A stretch of DNA of 32,276 nt from GCA-2688775 sp035288865 (GCA_035288865.1 DATDZA010000029.1:1-32276), one strand, 5' to 3'; positions 19,962 through 28,638 are shown, counted from the stretch's first letter. A program made the numbers and translations. Notes: a model not told the origin generated them from the sequence alone.

Positions 19962-21803
19962 ATGAAAGGGGTTTTATTCGTTGTTACATTCTTATTGTTA
20001 GTTCAGAGTGTTAGCTCCATGTATGTTCAAAGTGAGAGTTATGAAGCAACTGCGAATTATCACTCCCCGATTCTTTTTATTCCAGGGATAATGGGTTCAG
20101 CGTTAGATGATAACAACAGATGGACCATGTCAGATAATCTATGGCCAGGAAATCCTCACGAAGACCGGATGGAACTTGCATTAAAAGATGACGGGAAAAC
20201 TGTAGAAGTTGAGGGTTCTGATATAATAGCGCCGCACGTTCTTAGGACAGCTTGGGGTGCTGGAATATATAAGGGATTTTATACTTACATGGATACCAAC
20301 ACGCCCTACAAATTTGATGGAAAAACAGATAATGGCGATTATATGGGTCAAGCTTACTTCGACCACCCTTATGATTTTAGAAGGCCAACTGCATACCAAC
20401 TGTACGATGGAAAAAGAAGTTTGGATGATGACATTAAAAAAATATTAGAACATACAAAATCAGATAAGATTATTCTAGTTGCCCACAGCATGGGTGGTTT
20501 ACAGTCAAAAATGTATGCTTCAGAACACCCAGAAAAAGTGAGGGCAGTAATTTTACTATCAAGCCCATTAAATGGTGCTCCTCGGGGCTTTCAATCTTTA
20601 ACTGAAGGGTATAATTTTGGAGCTGGTAAGCTTATCACAGAGTCACACGTCTGGGAGATTGGCCATAATTGGGAAGGGGTATACCATCTTTCTCCCGACC
20701 ACCAATTTGTTAAATCAAATGGGAATCAAATTTCTTTGGATGAAACATTTGGTAAAGGAATTAGTTTCCAGCAAGCAGGCCATATTCCAAGTGAAGCTTT
20801 TGCCGAACTAGAAGCTCAAAAAATAATCCAGCCGGAAGAAGTGACCAAAAAACTTGAAGAAAAATATAGTGGTTTATCTCCAACAATTTGGAAGCAAACA
20901 AAGGAGTTTCGGTCAAAATTTAATGCCCTTAAGGCTAATCCTTCGGTAAGGGTGGAGATTATACATGGAGATAATCAAGTGACTACGCAGGAATTTAAGG
21001 TTAGAAATGAATTGTATACATCATTTAACTCATATGGTACAGGACAATATATTTTAACTGATCAAGGATCGGAAGAATTACGGGCTCCATTCCAATTTAC
21101 CATAAGGAGGCTTGACAGAGTTGATACCAATGAAGGAGATGAAACTGTCCATGGAAAAGGATTCCCGTGGAGCAGCGCCTCAAATACTCAAACTGTTAAC
21201 TTTGGGCATATGGCAATGGCAAGTGAACCAGAAACGCTTGACAAAGTTATGAAAATTGTCGAAGAAATCAATCATGACAAGCGAGACAAGCAATGGCTGG
21301 ATAATCTAAACAAGATGGCTATTCATTATCTTGCCAGGGCCCAATCACTTAGCGAAGAAGAAGCAACTAAAATTTCACAAGAGTACGCAGATGCAATAAA
21401 GGAAGAAAATAAGAAAGAAGAAAAAGACACAGTAAGAATTGGCAAACTTACGGGTGATATCAAAGGCCGAGGAAAATATGTTTTCTTCCAAAAAATGCTG
21501 CTTGGGAAAAAGACAACAATCCAGATAATTGTTCCAGAAGCTGGAGAGTATGATAATAAGAACAAGGAATTTTATGCGTGGATTGCATTGGAGGATTTTT
21601 CACTAGTTGATTCAAATATTGGCAAAATACAGCCGTCAACATATTCGGTAACTATGGATAAGGAAACATTCCTTGGAGTAATGAGTGGAACAATTGATCT
21701 AAAGCAGGCTTGGGACAATGGAAGTCTTGATGTCAGCGGCGGACTAAAGGAGAACTTGATAATATGGGCAGGATCATGGCTAACAAAATTTATGGGATCT
21801 TAA
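19962..21803 (+). CDS. Secreted LCAT-like lipase with SCP2-like C-terminal domain
   Basis: A 613-residue exported protein. A signal peptide covers about 1-20. The alpha/beta-hydrolase domain follows: ILFIPGIMGSALDD gives the oxyanion region, AHSMGG carries nucleophile Ser176, and His416 in NFGHMAMASEP is the probable catalytic His. The W-x-x-x-D-x-LWPG segment after the oxyanion loop is typical of the LCAT/phospholipase family, which moves or removes fatty acyl chains from lipids. The last 90 or so residues (STYSVTMDKETFLGVMSGTI, then DLKQAWDNGSLDVSGG) match the SCP2 lipid-carrier pattern. It may therefore extract and cut membrane lipids, possibly those of a host cell. The next gene overlaps its 3' end. 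Confidence 0.85.
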   Translation: MKGVLFVVTFLLLVQSVSSMYVQSESYEATANYHSPILFIPGIMGSALDDNNRWTMSDNLWPGNPHEDRMELALKDDGKTVEVEGSDIIAPHVLRTAWGAGIYKGFYTYMDTNTPYKFDGKTDNGDYMGQAYFDHPYDFRRPTAYQLYDGKRSLDDDIKKILEHTKSDKIILVAHSMGGLQSKMYASEHPEKVRAVILLSSPLNGAPRGFQSLTEGYNFGAGKLITESHVWEIGHNWEGVYHLSPDHQFVKSNGNQISLDETFGKGISFQQAGHIPSEAFAELEAQKIIQPEEVTKKLEEKYSGLSPTIWKQTKEFRSKFNALKANPSVRVEIIHGDNQVTTQEFKVRNELYTSFNSYGTGQYILTDQGSEELRAPFQFTIRRLDRVDTNEGDETVHGKGFPWSSASNTQTVNFGHMAMASEPETLDKVMKIVEEINHDKRDKQWLDNLNKMAIHYLARAQSLSEEEATKISQEYADAIKEENKKEEKDTVRIGKLTGDIKGRGKYVFFQKMLLGKKTTIQIIVPEAGEYDNKNKEFYAWIALEDFSLVDSNIGKIQPSTYSVTMDKETFLGVMSGTIDLKQAWDNGSLDVSGGLKENLIIWAGSWLTKFMGS

Positions 21804-22381
21804 TATTGCTCTTGATGCTTCCAAGCATTTTGGCATACCAGCAAGGCTATCTTGTATTTGACGCGAAAGGCTGGGATGTATTCGAGCAAATAAGCAGCAG
21901 GCAGGCATTTACTAAAGGTGATTTATTCCTAGAAGTTAGAGCAAGCCAGGGATCCTTAATTGATGATGAAAAATTTGCACGCGAAATAAGCGGCAAAGTT
22001 GAAAGTTCTGCTAATTATACAAATGTTCAGGAAGTAGTTATTTCAAATAGCGAAACGTTTTATATTTTTAGCTTGATTCCTTACAAGGATCATAAATATC
22101 TTGCAACAATGACTGGGCCAAAAGCGCAAATGACTGTAGGCAAGAATGAAATGCAAACAATCTACAAGACATTTAGCTTTAGCAGCACGCCACAAGTCAT
22201 TGAAGCGTCATGGGAAAAAGAACCTGTGCCTCCAAAAAACCTCCCATTCCTGACAACTCACCCTATTCCCTGGGATTGGGTTATCTTAATTCTTATTCTG
22301 GCAGGAATTGGATGGCTGATTGTGCGGAAAGTAAAGAAGCGCAGTCACAAAAATAAACCACAAGAAGAGCAAAAAAAGTAG
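21776..22381 (+). CDS. Secreted, C-terminally anchored protein
   Basis: A 201-residue protein with a signal peptide (ANKIYGILILLLMLPSILA), an external domain of about 135 residues and a C-terminal membrane helix at about 167-184 (WVILILILAGIGWLIV), followed by a very basic cytosolic tail. ATG 21776 lies inside the lipase gene (28 bases of overlap), so the two are translated together and may work together at the surface. An in-frame ATG at 21764 is possible but would put residues before the signal peptide. I do not recognise the external domain. Confidence 0.65.
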   Translation: MANKIYGILILLLMLPSILAYQQGYLVFDAKGWDVFEQISSRQAFTKGDLFLEVRASQGSLIDDEKFAREISGKVESSANYTNVQEVVISNSETFYIFSLIPYKDHKYLATMTGPKAQMTVGKNEMQTIYKTFSFSSTPQVIEASWEKEPVPPKNLPFLTTHPIPWDWVILILILAGIGWLIVRKVKKRSHKNKPQEEQKK

Positions 22382-22526
22382 TTCAGGGCTAATTTGATTA
22401 TTCTGTTATTTTACAATGCCTCCTTTTTTGGGATGCTAGATTTCTAAACAAAAAATACATTTTATCAAATAAGAATAATAGATTAAAAAATTTGAGAGAA
22501 TAATTCCAAAAAAATAATTAATGCGG

Positions 22527-22600
22527 AGGACAGGAACCCTACACTTCCGGCATTACCTTGCGCATCAAAACGTCGTCGGTAATGTGGTCACAAAAGTCCT
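22527..22600. ncRNA. Candidate structured RNA upstream of the secretion cluster
   Basis: AGGAC pairs with GTCCT at the ends and GCATTACC pairs with GGTAATGT (one G-T pair) inside. The segment is GC-richer than its surroundings. A TATA-like CTATATAAA at 22606-22614 immediately after it can serve the plus-strand cluster. No tRNA arm is present. It may be a regulatory RNA or the end of the preceding transcript. The remainder of 22382-22668 is AT-rich without a gene. Confidence 0.35.
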
Positions 22601-22668
22601 ACAAGCTATATAAATTTATGCTTGATTTCTAATAAATTACAATTTGACCAATTTAGGGGGTGGTTAGA

Positions 22669-22773
22669 ATTGAGGAAAACAAGGGTCAGTTAGTTGAGCC
22701 TATATGGTTTATCAAACTGCAAGAGAAAATAGCTGAGCTCGAAGACGAAGATGCTTCTCAGCTAAAATCCTAG
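22669..22773 (+). CDS. Possible 34-residue acidic peptide, ATT start
   Basis: GGGGGTGG, a very strong ribosome binding site, is followed after five bases by ATT, which opens a 34-codon frame (EENKGQLVEPIWFIKLQEKI and then AELEDEDASQLKS). No ATG, GTG or TTG in this frame fits. The stop is 25 bases before the next gene of the cluster. If ATT is used it would be a first small helical gene of the cluster; otherwise this is just leader sequence. Confidence 0.35.
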   Translation: MEENKGQLVEPIWFIKLQEKIAELEDEDASQLKS

Positions 22774-22798
22774 AAGGACTTGTGAGGGGGTTGACGAA

Positions 22799-23149
22799 AT
22801 GAAACAAAAGAAAAATATGGAATGGGTGAAATATCTTAGCTATTTTTTGATTATCTTGGTGCCTATGTTTAAAGTGGTACATGCCGCAACAGTTGACACA
22901 ATAATAAGTGCTGATGATAAGGCAAAATTTGACCAAATGCTAAATCCGGTAACCAAGATTTATCACTTTATAGAATATGGAGCCACTCTTGTTGGTGTCA
23001 TCTTCTTGTCTATTGCTGGATTTCAATACATAATGTCTGGCAATGATATCAAGAAGCGTGAGACTGCGAAGCACACTGCAGCCTTTGCATTAATTGGCCT
23101 TGCGGTAATTTGGGCAGCTCCTACAGCAGTAAGTTTGCTGACAGGATGA
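22799..23149 (+). CDS. VirB2/TrbC-like pilin-type membrane protein
   Basis: A 116-residue protein: basic start, a signal-peptide-like helix (about 10-28) ending VVHA, then two membrane helices, about 58-77 (GATLVGVIFLSIAGFQYIM) and 92-110 (AAFALIGLAVIWAAPTAVS), separated by a charged cytosolic loop DIKKRETAKH. This is the size and topology of VirB2/TrbC subunits, which make the pilus or channel of type IV secretion systems. The next three to four genes fit the same system. GGGGGTTGACGAA precedes the ATG. ATGA overlap with the next gene indicates coupling. Confidence 0.7.
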   Translation: MKQKKNMEWVKYLSYFLIILVPMFKVVHAATVDTIISADDKAKFDQMLNPVTKIYHFIEYGATLVGVIFLSIAGFQYIMSGNDIKKRETAKHTAAFALIGLAVIWAAPTAVSLLTG

Positions 23150-24507
23150 GATTAGCAATAATGGCAATAATACTGCTATCATTTCCTTTTGCTTTCGCAT
23201 TGGATTGCAACCATTTTTCAGGCCAGGAGAATGTACTATGCAATGAAATATCTCAAAGTGATGCCAGCAGCAATGAAAAACGGGATTTGATGGCAGCCCT
23301 TGCATACAAGGAAATTAATATCGCAAACCACAGCCAAGTTTTTGATTGGAATACAAATATCAAATTCAGCTCAACTCCTGATGGAGTTGAAACAAAAAGC
23401 AGCGGCAGCATAAAAGATGCTTGGATGAAAGTGGTTGCAGTTATGCCGTCCGTTATTTCAAATGGAAAATTATTGAGTCCCGGAATTGGGCAAGTATTGA
23501 CAGCTTATAATTATAGAATTGAATTGCCGTCTGGAAATGATGGAGGAGATTGTTATACTGAATACAATATTAGGGACAACAATGCACAACTTTTAGTTTA
23601 CCTGAATGAAAACCAAATTGGAACTTCAACTTTAACTGATTTTCAGGGTTCAAATGAACTTAATTTCAAGGCAGACCTAAGAATTCAGTCAAGTATAGAG
23701 GTAAAACATTCAAAGAATTTTAAGGAGTGCTGCGTTTCTGCATCTTATGGCTGCCTTTATTACTGCAATGTTTGTAAATATGACAGCACGGTCGTGAGAA
23801 CTGATGAGATTAATTTAGAGGATTCAAAACAAGCTTTGCATTACTGGCCTGTAATTATGCCCCAGATTAAAATTGTTGATAAATATTTCAACACAACAGT
23901 CGGGCTTCTGAATATTTCCAAATTTGAAGCCTTTGAATTAATATTTGATAATTCTTCTTTTGCTCAATATAATTACTTTTATGATATCAATGTGAGTTTG
24001 CCGCCATTTGATGTTTATACTTTAAGAGCTAATAATTTTACTAGAAAGGATTCAAGAAATATGTTAGTTGAAAAGTTTTCTGATAATTACAAATTTTATG
24101 TTTCCAATCCGGATAACTGCAAATTAAATTTTTATGACCATTTTCATTCATGGGGACAAAAATGCAATCTTGATTATAATGCAACTGCCATTAAAATTCT
24201 AACTGACCAGCTTCAATACAATGTAGATGAAATCATAAATGTAACTTTAGTGCCAAAAGATACTTTGATGGAAGTAAAATATGGCGACGAGGAAATTAGT
24301 GCCTCAAATTCAGTCAAGTTTAAAGCAAAACAAAATGTTAACAAAATTTTAGCATATAGAGGAGAAAAACAATTTCAGAGAGTTATTCACGTCAAGAACA
24401 AAGGTACTTGGGATTTTGCATTAAACCTTGGAGTGTTTTCCGGGATATTATACTCAGTCTATTTATTTGTTAAAAAATATTGGGGTGCATTGTTATGGAA
24501 AAAATAA
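23146..24507 (+). CDS. Large exported protein of the secretion cluster
   Basis: A 453-residue protein. ATG 23146 overlaps the previous TGA and gives a clean signal peptide (RLAIMAIILLSFPFAFA). The external part of about 400 residues has a Cys cluster near 195-215 (CCVSASYGCLYYCNVC) and many N-glycosylation sequons, and the C-terminus has one membrane helix (FALNLGVFSGILYSVYLFV) with a basic cytosolic end. I do not recognise the family; by position between VirB2-like and VirB6-like genes it is probably an external component of the channel. The next gene starts inside it. Confidence 0.7.
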   Translation: MRLAIMAIILLSFPFAFALDCNHFSGQENVLCNEISQSDASSNEKRDLMAALAYKEINIANHSQVFDWNTNIKFSSTPDGVETKSSGSIKDAWMKVVAVMPSVISNGKLLSPGIGQVLTAYNYRIELPSGNDGGDCYTEYNIRDNNAQLLVYLNENQIGTSTLTDFQGSNELNFKADLRIQSSIEVKHSKNFKECCVSASYGCLYYCNVCKYDSTVVRTDEINLEDSKQALHYWPVIMPQIKIVDKYFNTTVGLLNISKFEAFELIFDNSSFAQYNYFYDINVSLPPFDVYTLRANNFTRKDSRNMLVEKFSDNYKFYVSNPDNCKLNFYDHFHSWGQKCNLDYNATAIKILTDQLQYNVDEIINVTLVPKDTLMEVKYGDEEISASNSVKFKAKQNVNKILAYRGEKQFQRVIHVKNKGTWDFALNLGVFSGILYSVYLFVKKYWGALLWKK

Positions 24508-25379
24508 TTTTATTTGTATTCATCTTACTTTTAGTACCTATTGTTCATGCAGAAGAAGAGAAATGCGGATTGACTAATCTTGCCGTTTGCATTCCGCAAA
24601 AGCTGTTTGAATTTATTCTTGGATTAATCAATGCCCCGTTGCAGCCATTTCTTTCGCTGACAAAAACGCTTTTATCAGAACCCGTTGCAGTAGATATTTT
24701 TATTCCTTTGTGGGCTATAATTATCTATATTTTATCAATATTCTATGGGCTTTTCATTGTATTCGCTGGGTTTAATTTTATGATTTCTGGCTACTCAGCT
24801 GAAAAAAGAGAAAGGGCAAAAGAATGGCTTAAAAATATTGTACTAATGGTTATATTTGTCCAGGCTTCTTATTACCTTTATGAAATTGTTCTGGAATTGT
24901 CATCTGCAATGTCAGCAGGGATTATCAATACTATTGACCCAAATTTTTTCTTGCTTACGGTTGATAATGTAACTAACTTAGGGCTGCAACTTATACTTGC
25001 ATTTCCTTATTTGATGACATTGCTATTTACTGTAATTTTGCTTGCATTAAGGTATTTGCTTGTTGCTGTCGGCGTATTATTCTTTCCAATAGGATTATTC
25101 CTTAATTTTATCCCACCGTTGCAAAGCGCAGGCAAACTTATCATTAACATCCTTATGTTAGTTATTTTCCTCCCATTCATTCATTCATTGATGCTATTGG
25201 CAGCTTCAAAGCTCGTTGATATTCCAGCTTTCCAGAACTATAAGATTGTGATCATGATAGCAGCATTTCTCCTGATTAATGTTTCTATGATATTCCTTGT
25301 ATTTTATGCAGTGTCCAAGGCTGCATTTTCTGCCATGAAATCAGATGTAGGAAAGGCTGTTGCCTTTATGGCAAAGTGA
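24495..25379 (+). CDS. VirB6/TrbL-like polytopic membrane protein
   Basis: A 294-residue protein with a signal peptide (ILFVFILLLVPIVHA) and about six membrane helices. ERAKEWLKNIVLMVIFVQASYYLYE and the following helices resemble the central region of TrbL/VirB6, the inner-membrane channel part of type IV secretion systems. FNFMISGYSAEKRERAKEWL is similar in layout to the FQYIMSGNDIKKRETAKH region of the VirB2-like protein, so the two may be related. ATG 24495 is used; it overlaps the previous gene by 13 bases. The end is 9 bases before the PrgI gene. Confidence 0.7.
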   Translation: MEKIILFVFILLLVPIVHAEEEKCGLTNLAVCIPQKLFEFILGLINAPLQPFLSLTKTLLSEPVAVDIFIPLWAIIIYILSIFYGLFIVFAGFNFMISGYSAEKRERAKEWLKNIVLMVIFVQASYYLYEIVLELSSAMSAGIINTIDPNFFLLTVDNVTNLGLQLILAFPYLMTLLFTVILLALRYLLVAVGVLFFPIGLFLNFIPPLQSAGKLIINILMLVIFLPFIHSLMLLAASKLVDIPAFQNYKIVIMIAAFLLINVSMIFLVFYAVSKAAFSAMKSDVGKAVAFMAK

Positions 25380-25388
25380 GGTTGAAAA

Positions 25389-25754
25389 ATGCCATACGAA
25401 ATACCCCAACAATTACAGTATGAAGAAAAAATAATTTTTGGATTGACATTCAAGCAATTATTATACGCAATATTATTCTTAAGTCCTGCTACAATTATAT
25501 TTTTTAAAACTCATTTGAATATATATCTAAAATCCACACTTGCAGCAATTCTTGCGGTTATTGCAGCCCTGTTCATGTTCTTTGACATCTCATCTTACTT
25601 TAGAAATATGATTCATTGGCTGAGATTTAGGGAAGTTTCAATCATGGACCAAAAAATGATTCAATTTCTAGGATTAGAAAAAATAGAAAATGGTGTGGTG
25701 TATGTTAGCAAAAATAAAAAGATTGTTTCCGGCAGCAAAATTCCAAAACAATAA
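25389..25754 (+). CDS. PrgI/VirB3-like membrane protein
   Basis: A 121-residue protein with the characteristic PrgI opening YEIPQQLQYEEKIIFGLTFK, two adjacent membrane helices (about 23-40 and 48-68) and a cytosolic tail beginning FRNMIHWLRFREVS. PrgI-family proteins occur next to VirB4-like ATPases in conjugation modules of Gram-positive bacteria and archaea and correspond to VirB3. The VirB4-like gene begins 50 bases before its stop, so the two are coupled. Confidence 0.85.
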   Translation: MPYEIPQQLQYEEKIIFGLTFKQLLYAILFLSPATIIFFKTHLNIYLKSTLAAILAVIAALFMFFDISSYFRNMIHWLRFREVSIMDQKMIQFLGLEKIENGVVYVSKNKKIVSGSKIPKQ

Positions 25755-28521
25755 TTCCAATTTGAAGAAATTGGCAATTTTGGAAGTTGAGCCTATTAAT
25801 TTTACCATCAGGAACGATAACGAAAAACAAGGAATAAATGTCGGATTCCAGAAATTCCTTAACGCACTTGATTTTCCTATACAAATTATTATCGGCACGA
25901 ATTTTATAAACCTTGATACTTACATTAATGCCTTAGAAATTAAAGTTGAAGAGTTAGTTTATAAAACCAAGAAAGAAATTTATGAAAAACATTTTGAAAG
26001 TTACAAAAATCATTTAATTAATACCCTCAAAGATAAATCTGTTCTCGACAGGAGTTTTTTTATTGTAATTCCAGAAAAAATTGAAATTGGATTAAGTGTC
26101 CAAATTGGAGTTATTGAGCAGCAGCTTAAGGCCCTGAATTTAAAGTTCAAGAGGCTTGATAATAATGAATTAACCCAAGTGCTTTCAGGTTTCTTTAATG
26201 ACATTCTTGCAGATACCAATAAGTTAAATCAGGATATCAGCAAAGAAAATTATCTCCATTACATGATAGCCCCGAAGCACATAAAGAATTATCCTGATAA
26301 AATAACTGTTGACGATAAGGAATGCAGAATAATCTATGCCGATGGATATCCTCGAACTGTTGAAATAGGATTTTTGGATAAGATTATTACTTTGAATGGA
26401 ATTTTTGATATTTCTATTTTTATAGAGCCATTCTCAATGGAAACCATGATGGTTATGCTCAATAGAGAATTGCAAAAGCAAAGAGCGGACTTGTTTGCAG
26501 CAGAGCTAAAATCAACCATTAATCCAACATTGGAAATTCAATACCAAGACACGAGGGCGGTTTTGGAAAACCTGCAAAAAGGCAATGAAAAGCTGTTTTA
26601 TGTTTCTCTTTATATCAACTGCAAGGCCAAGAATCAAGAAGGGCTTGACTTGATTACCAAAAAAGTTGAGGCTGAATTGAATGCAATGCTTATTGTTCCG
26701 AGGAGAGCTATATTCAGAATGAAAGCCGGATTGAAATCGACAATCCCTTTGGCAGAAAACGAGTTAGGCATTAAGCGAAATATCACAACAAAGGCATTGG
26801 CTGCATTTTTCCCATTTACCTCGCAGTTTCTTCAATTAGACAATTCAGGAGTTTGGATTGGAGCAAATAAAAATGATGTCCCAATAATAAAAGACACATT
26901 CAGTCTTTCAAATCCGAATGGAATAATTTTGGCTAGTTCTGGGGCAGGAAAGAGCTACTGGACAAAATTATTTATTATAAGGCAATTATTAAATTCTGTC
27001 AAAGTAATGATTATTGACCCGCAGTCAGAATACTTAAAATTAATCCAGACATTCCAAGGCCAGATAGTTAATTTCTCAAGAAATTCTAAAACTGTAATCA
27101 ATCCTCTTGACTTATTGGGGCATGATTATGCAGAAAAAAGGCTAAGCCTGATGGATTTATTCCCGATAATGCTTGGCAATGTTTCTGAAATTCAAAAGGC
27201 GGTTTTAGACAGGGCATTGACATCAACTTATGAAAGGAAAGGAATTACCAATGAGCCAAAAACCTGGAAAAATAAGCCTCCAATCCTAGGCGACCTGCTC
27301 AATGAGCTTGAAAAAATGTCAAAGACTGCAACAATTATTGAGAAAGAAACTTACAGAAGCTTGATTAACCGGCTTTCAATGTTTGTTGACGGCGTTTTCT
27401 CATTCTTCAACAGGCAAACTAACCTTAATTTTGAAAATCAATTAGTGGGCTTTGTAATTGGAGATATGCCACGCCAGGCTAAGCCAGCAAATATGTTCCT
27501 GATTCTGGATTTTGTTTATATGAAAATGCGAAAAGATTTGGAAAGGAAATTGTTGGTTATTGATGAAGCTTGGTCGTTGCTTGCAAGGGCAGAAGATTCA
27601 GAATACATTTTTGAGATTGTAAAGACATGCAGAAAATTCAATCTTGGATTATTGCTCATAACTCAGGACGTTGGGGATTTGCTTGCAAGCAGGGCTGGAA
27701 GCTCAATATTGCAGAATTCCGCTTATAAATTACTAATGAGGCAAGAGGCAGCTGTTATAGAAAGCGTTGTTAAAACATTCAATTTAAGCCAGACTGAGAA
27801 AGAGAAATTATTGACTGCAAGTGTGGGTGAGGGAATTCTAATAATGGATAATGAGCACACTGAAATCAAGAGCATTGCTTCAAAAGAAGAGCATCAACTA
27901 ATAACAACCAATCCGGATGAGATTTTGAAACTCAATGAGGAAAATCCTACTGAGGAAGAAAACATCCAGGATGAGAAACATGAAATTGACATTAAAGTGG
28001 ATGAGAATAAGGGCTTTCACGCAAAGCGAAATCTGAATGAGGATGAAATAAAATTCCTCTTGGGCAAAAAATATGTGATAAGCTCCCATGTTCCATTGGG
28101 CGGCGGAAGGCAGGAATTTTATCTCCTGAAGCCGACCACAAGGGAAAGCAATGTTCATTTTTTCTTGGTTAAGGCGATTGAGGAATATCTAATGCAGTTT
28201 ACAAAATTTGTTAAAACCTTTGAAACAACAAAGCCAGATATTGTTTTTCTTGCAGGGAAAAAGAAGATTGCAATTGAAATTGAAACTGGAATCACATTGG
28301 AAAAAAGAAAGGATTTGCTTGAAATAAAAATCAAACTGCTAAATAAGAATTATGATGACTGGTTTTTTGTTGTGGCACATTCAGATTTCGCTTATGGCTA
28401 CTCAAAATTTGGCAAAACTTTCACAAGAAAGAATGTCTGCAAGCACATAAGGGATTATTTCAAAAATGACCACCGACGAGAGCTTTCAGACCCTAAAAAT
28501 CAGGCTCCAAAAATGAATTGA
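25705..28521 (+). CDS. VirB4-like ATPase with C-terminal nuclease-like domain
   Basis: A 938-residue motor protein. The N-terminal half (about 1-390) is the VirB4/TraC-type domain that docks to the membrane parts. The ATPase core has Walker A ASSGAGKS at 410-417 and Walker B LLVIDEA at 616-622, followed by TQDVGDLL, typical of HerA/VirB4 ATPases that power type IV secretion. After an acidic linker (about 745-765) comes an extra domain of about 170 residues with P844-D845 and E858-x-E860 in KKKIAIEIETG, the arrangement of a PD-(D/E)xK nuclease, though the usual Lys is Glu here. The start is ATG 25705, inside the PrgI gene; ATG 25690 is also in frame. The fusion suggests that ATP-driven DNA movement and DNA cleavage are linked. 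Confidence 0.88.
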   Translation, partial: LAKIKRLFPAAKFQNNNSNLKKLAILEVEPINFTIRNDNEKQGINVGFQKFLNALDFPIQIIIGTNFINLDTYINALEIKVEELVYKTKKEIYEKHFESYKNHLINTLKDKSVLDRSFFIVIPEKIEIGLSVQIGVIEQQLKALNLKFKRLDNNELTQVLSGFFNDILADTNKLNQDISKENYLHYMIAPKHIKNYPDKITVDDKECRIIYADGYPRTVEIGFLDKIITLNGIFDISIFIEPFSMETMMVMLNRELQKQRADLFAAELKSTINPTLEIQYQDTRAVLENLQKGNEKLFYVSLYINCKAKNQEGLDLITKKVEAELNAMLIVPRRAIFRMKAGLKSTIPLAENELGIKRNITTKALAAFFPFTSQFLQLDNSGVWIGANKNDVPIIKDTFSLSNPNGIILASSGAGKSYWTKLFIIRQLLNSVKVMIIDPQSEYLKLIQTFQGQIVNFSRNSKTVINPLDLLGHDYAEKRLSLMDLFPIMLGNVSEIQKAVLDRALTSTYERKGITNEPKTWKNKPPILGDLLNELEKMSKTATIIEKETYRSLINRLSMFVDGVFSFFNRQTNLNFENQLVGFVIGDMPRQAKPANMFLILDFVYMKMRKDLERKLLVIDEAWSLLARAEDSEYIFEIVKTCRKFNLGLLLITQDVGDLLASRAGSSILQNSAYKLLMRQEAAVIESVVKTFNLSQTEKEKLLTASVGEGILIMDNEHTEIKSIASKEEHQLITTNPDEILKLNEENPTEEENIQDEKHEIDIKVDENKGFHAKRNLNEDEIKFLLGKKYVISSHVPLGGGRQEFYLLKPTTRESNVHFFLVKAIEEYLMQFTKFVKTFETTKPDIVFLAGKKKIAIEIETGITLEKRKDLLEIKIKLLNKNYDDWFFVVAHSDFAYGYSKFGKTFTRKNVCKHIRDYFKNDHRRELSDPKNQAPKMN
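28480..28507 (+). repeat. 28-nt spaced repeat, copy 1
   Basis: GAGCTTTCA, 11 bases, TCAGGCTC. It lies inside the last codons of the VirB4-like gene. Copy 2 is at 28579-28606 with the same length and different middle. GAGC and GCTC at the ends are complementary. Confidence 0.5.
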
Positions 28522-28558
28522 CGATAGGCAAATATTCCAGAAAGCCATTTTTGGAGCC
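28503..28558. repeat. Perfect 13-bp inverted repeat at the end of the VirB4-like gene
   Basis: GGCTCCAAAAATG (28503-28515) and CATTTTTGGAGCC (28546-28558) are exactly complementary around a 30-base loop that contains the stop codon. It overlaps the end of repeat copy 1. It may end the secretion-cluster transcript or be a protein-binding or processing site. Confidence 0.6.
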
Positions 28559-28578
28559 AAAAACCGCCGTAATAACAA

Positions 28579-28606
28579 GAGCTTTCATGCTTTCGTAGTC
28601 AGGCTC
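28579..28606 (+). repeat. 28-nt spaced repeat, copy 2
   Basis: GAGCTTTCA, 11 bases, TCAGGCTC, 99 bases after copy 1, in the spacer between the VirB4-like gene and the next small gene. Confidence 0.5.
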
Positions 28607-28638
28607 TAAATAAATAAAACAAACAGGAGGAAAACAAA

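Noticed and set aside
22521..22605. Another intron-containing tRNA
   Set aside because: There is no T-loop consensus, no anticodon arm with T33 and no acceptor pairing; kept only as a structured element.
28480..28606. CRISPR-like array
   Set aside because: Only two copies, with the variable part inside the repeat rather than between repeats, and no cas genes in the window.
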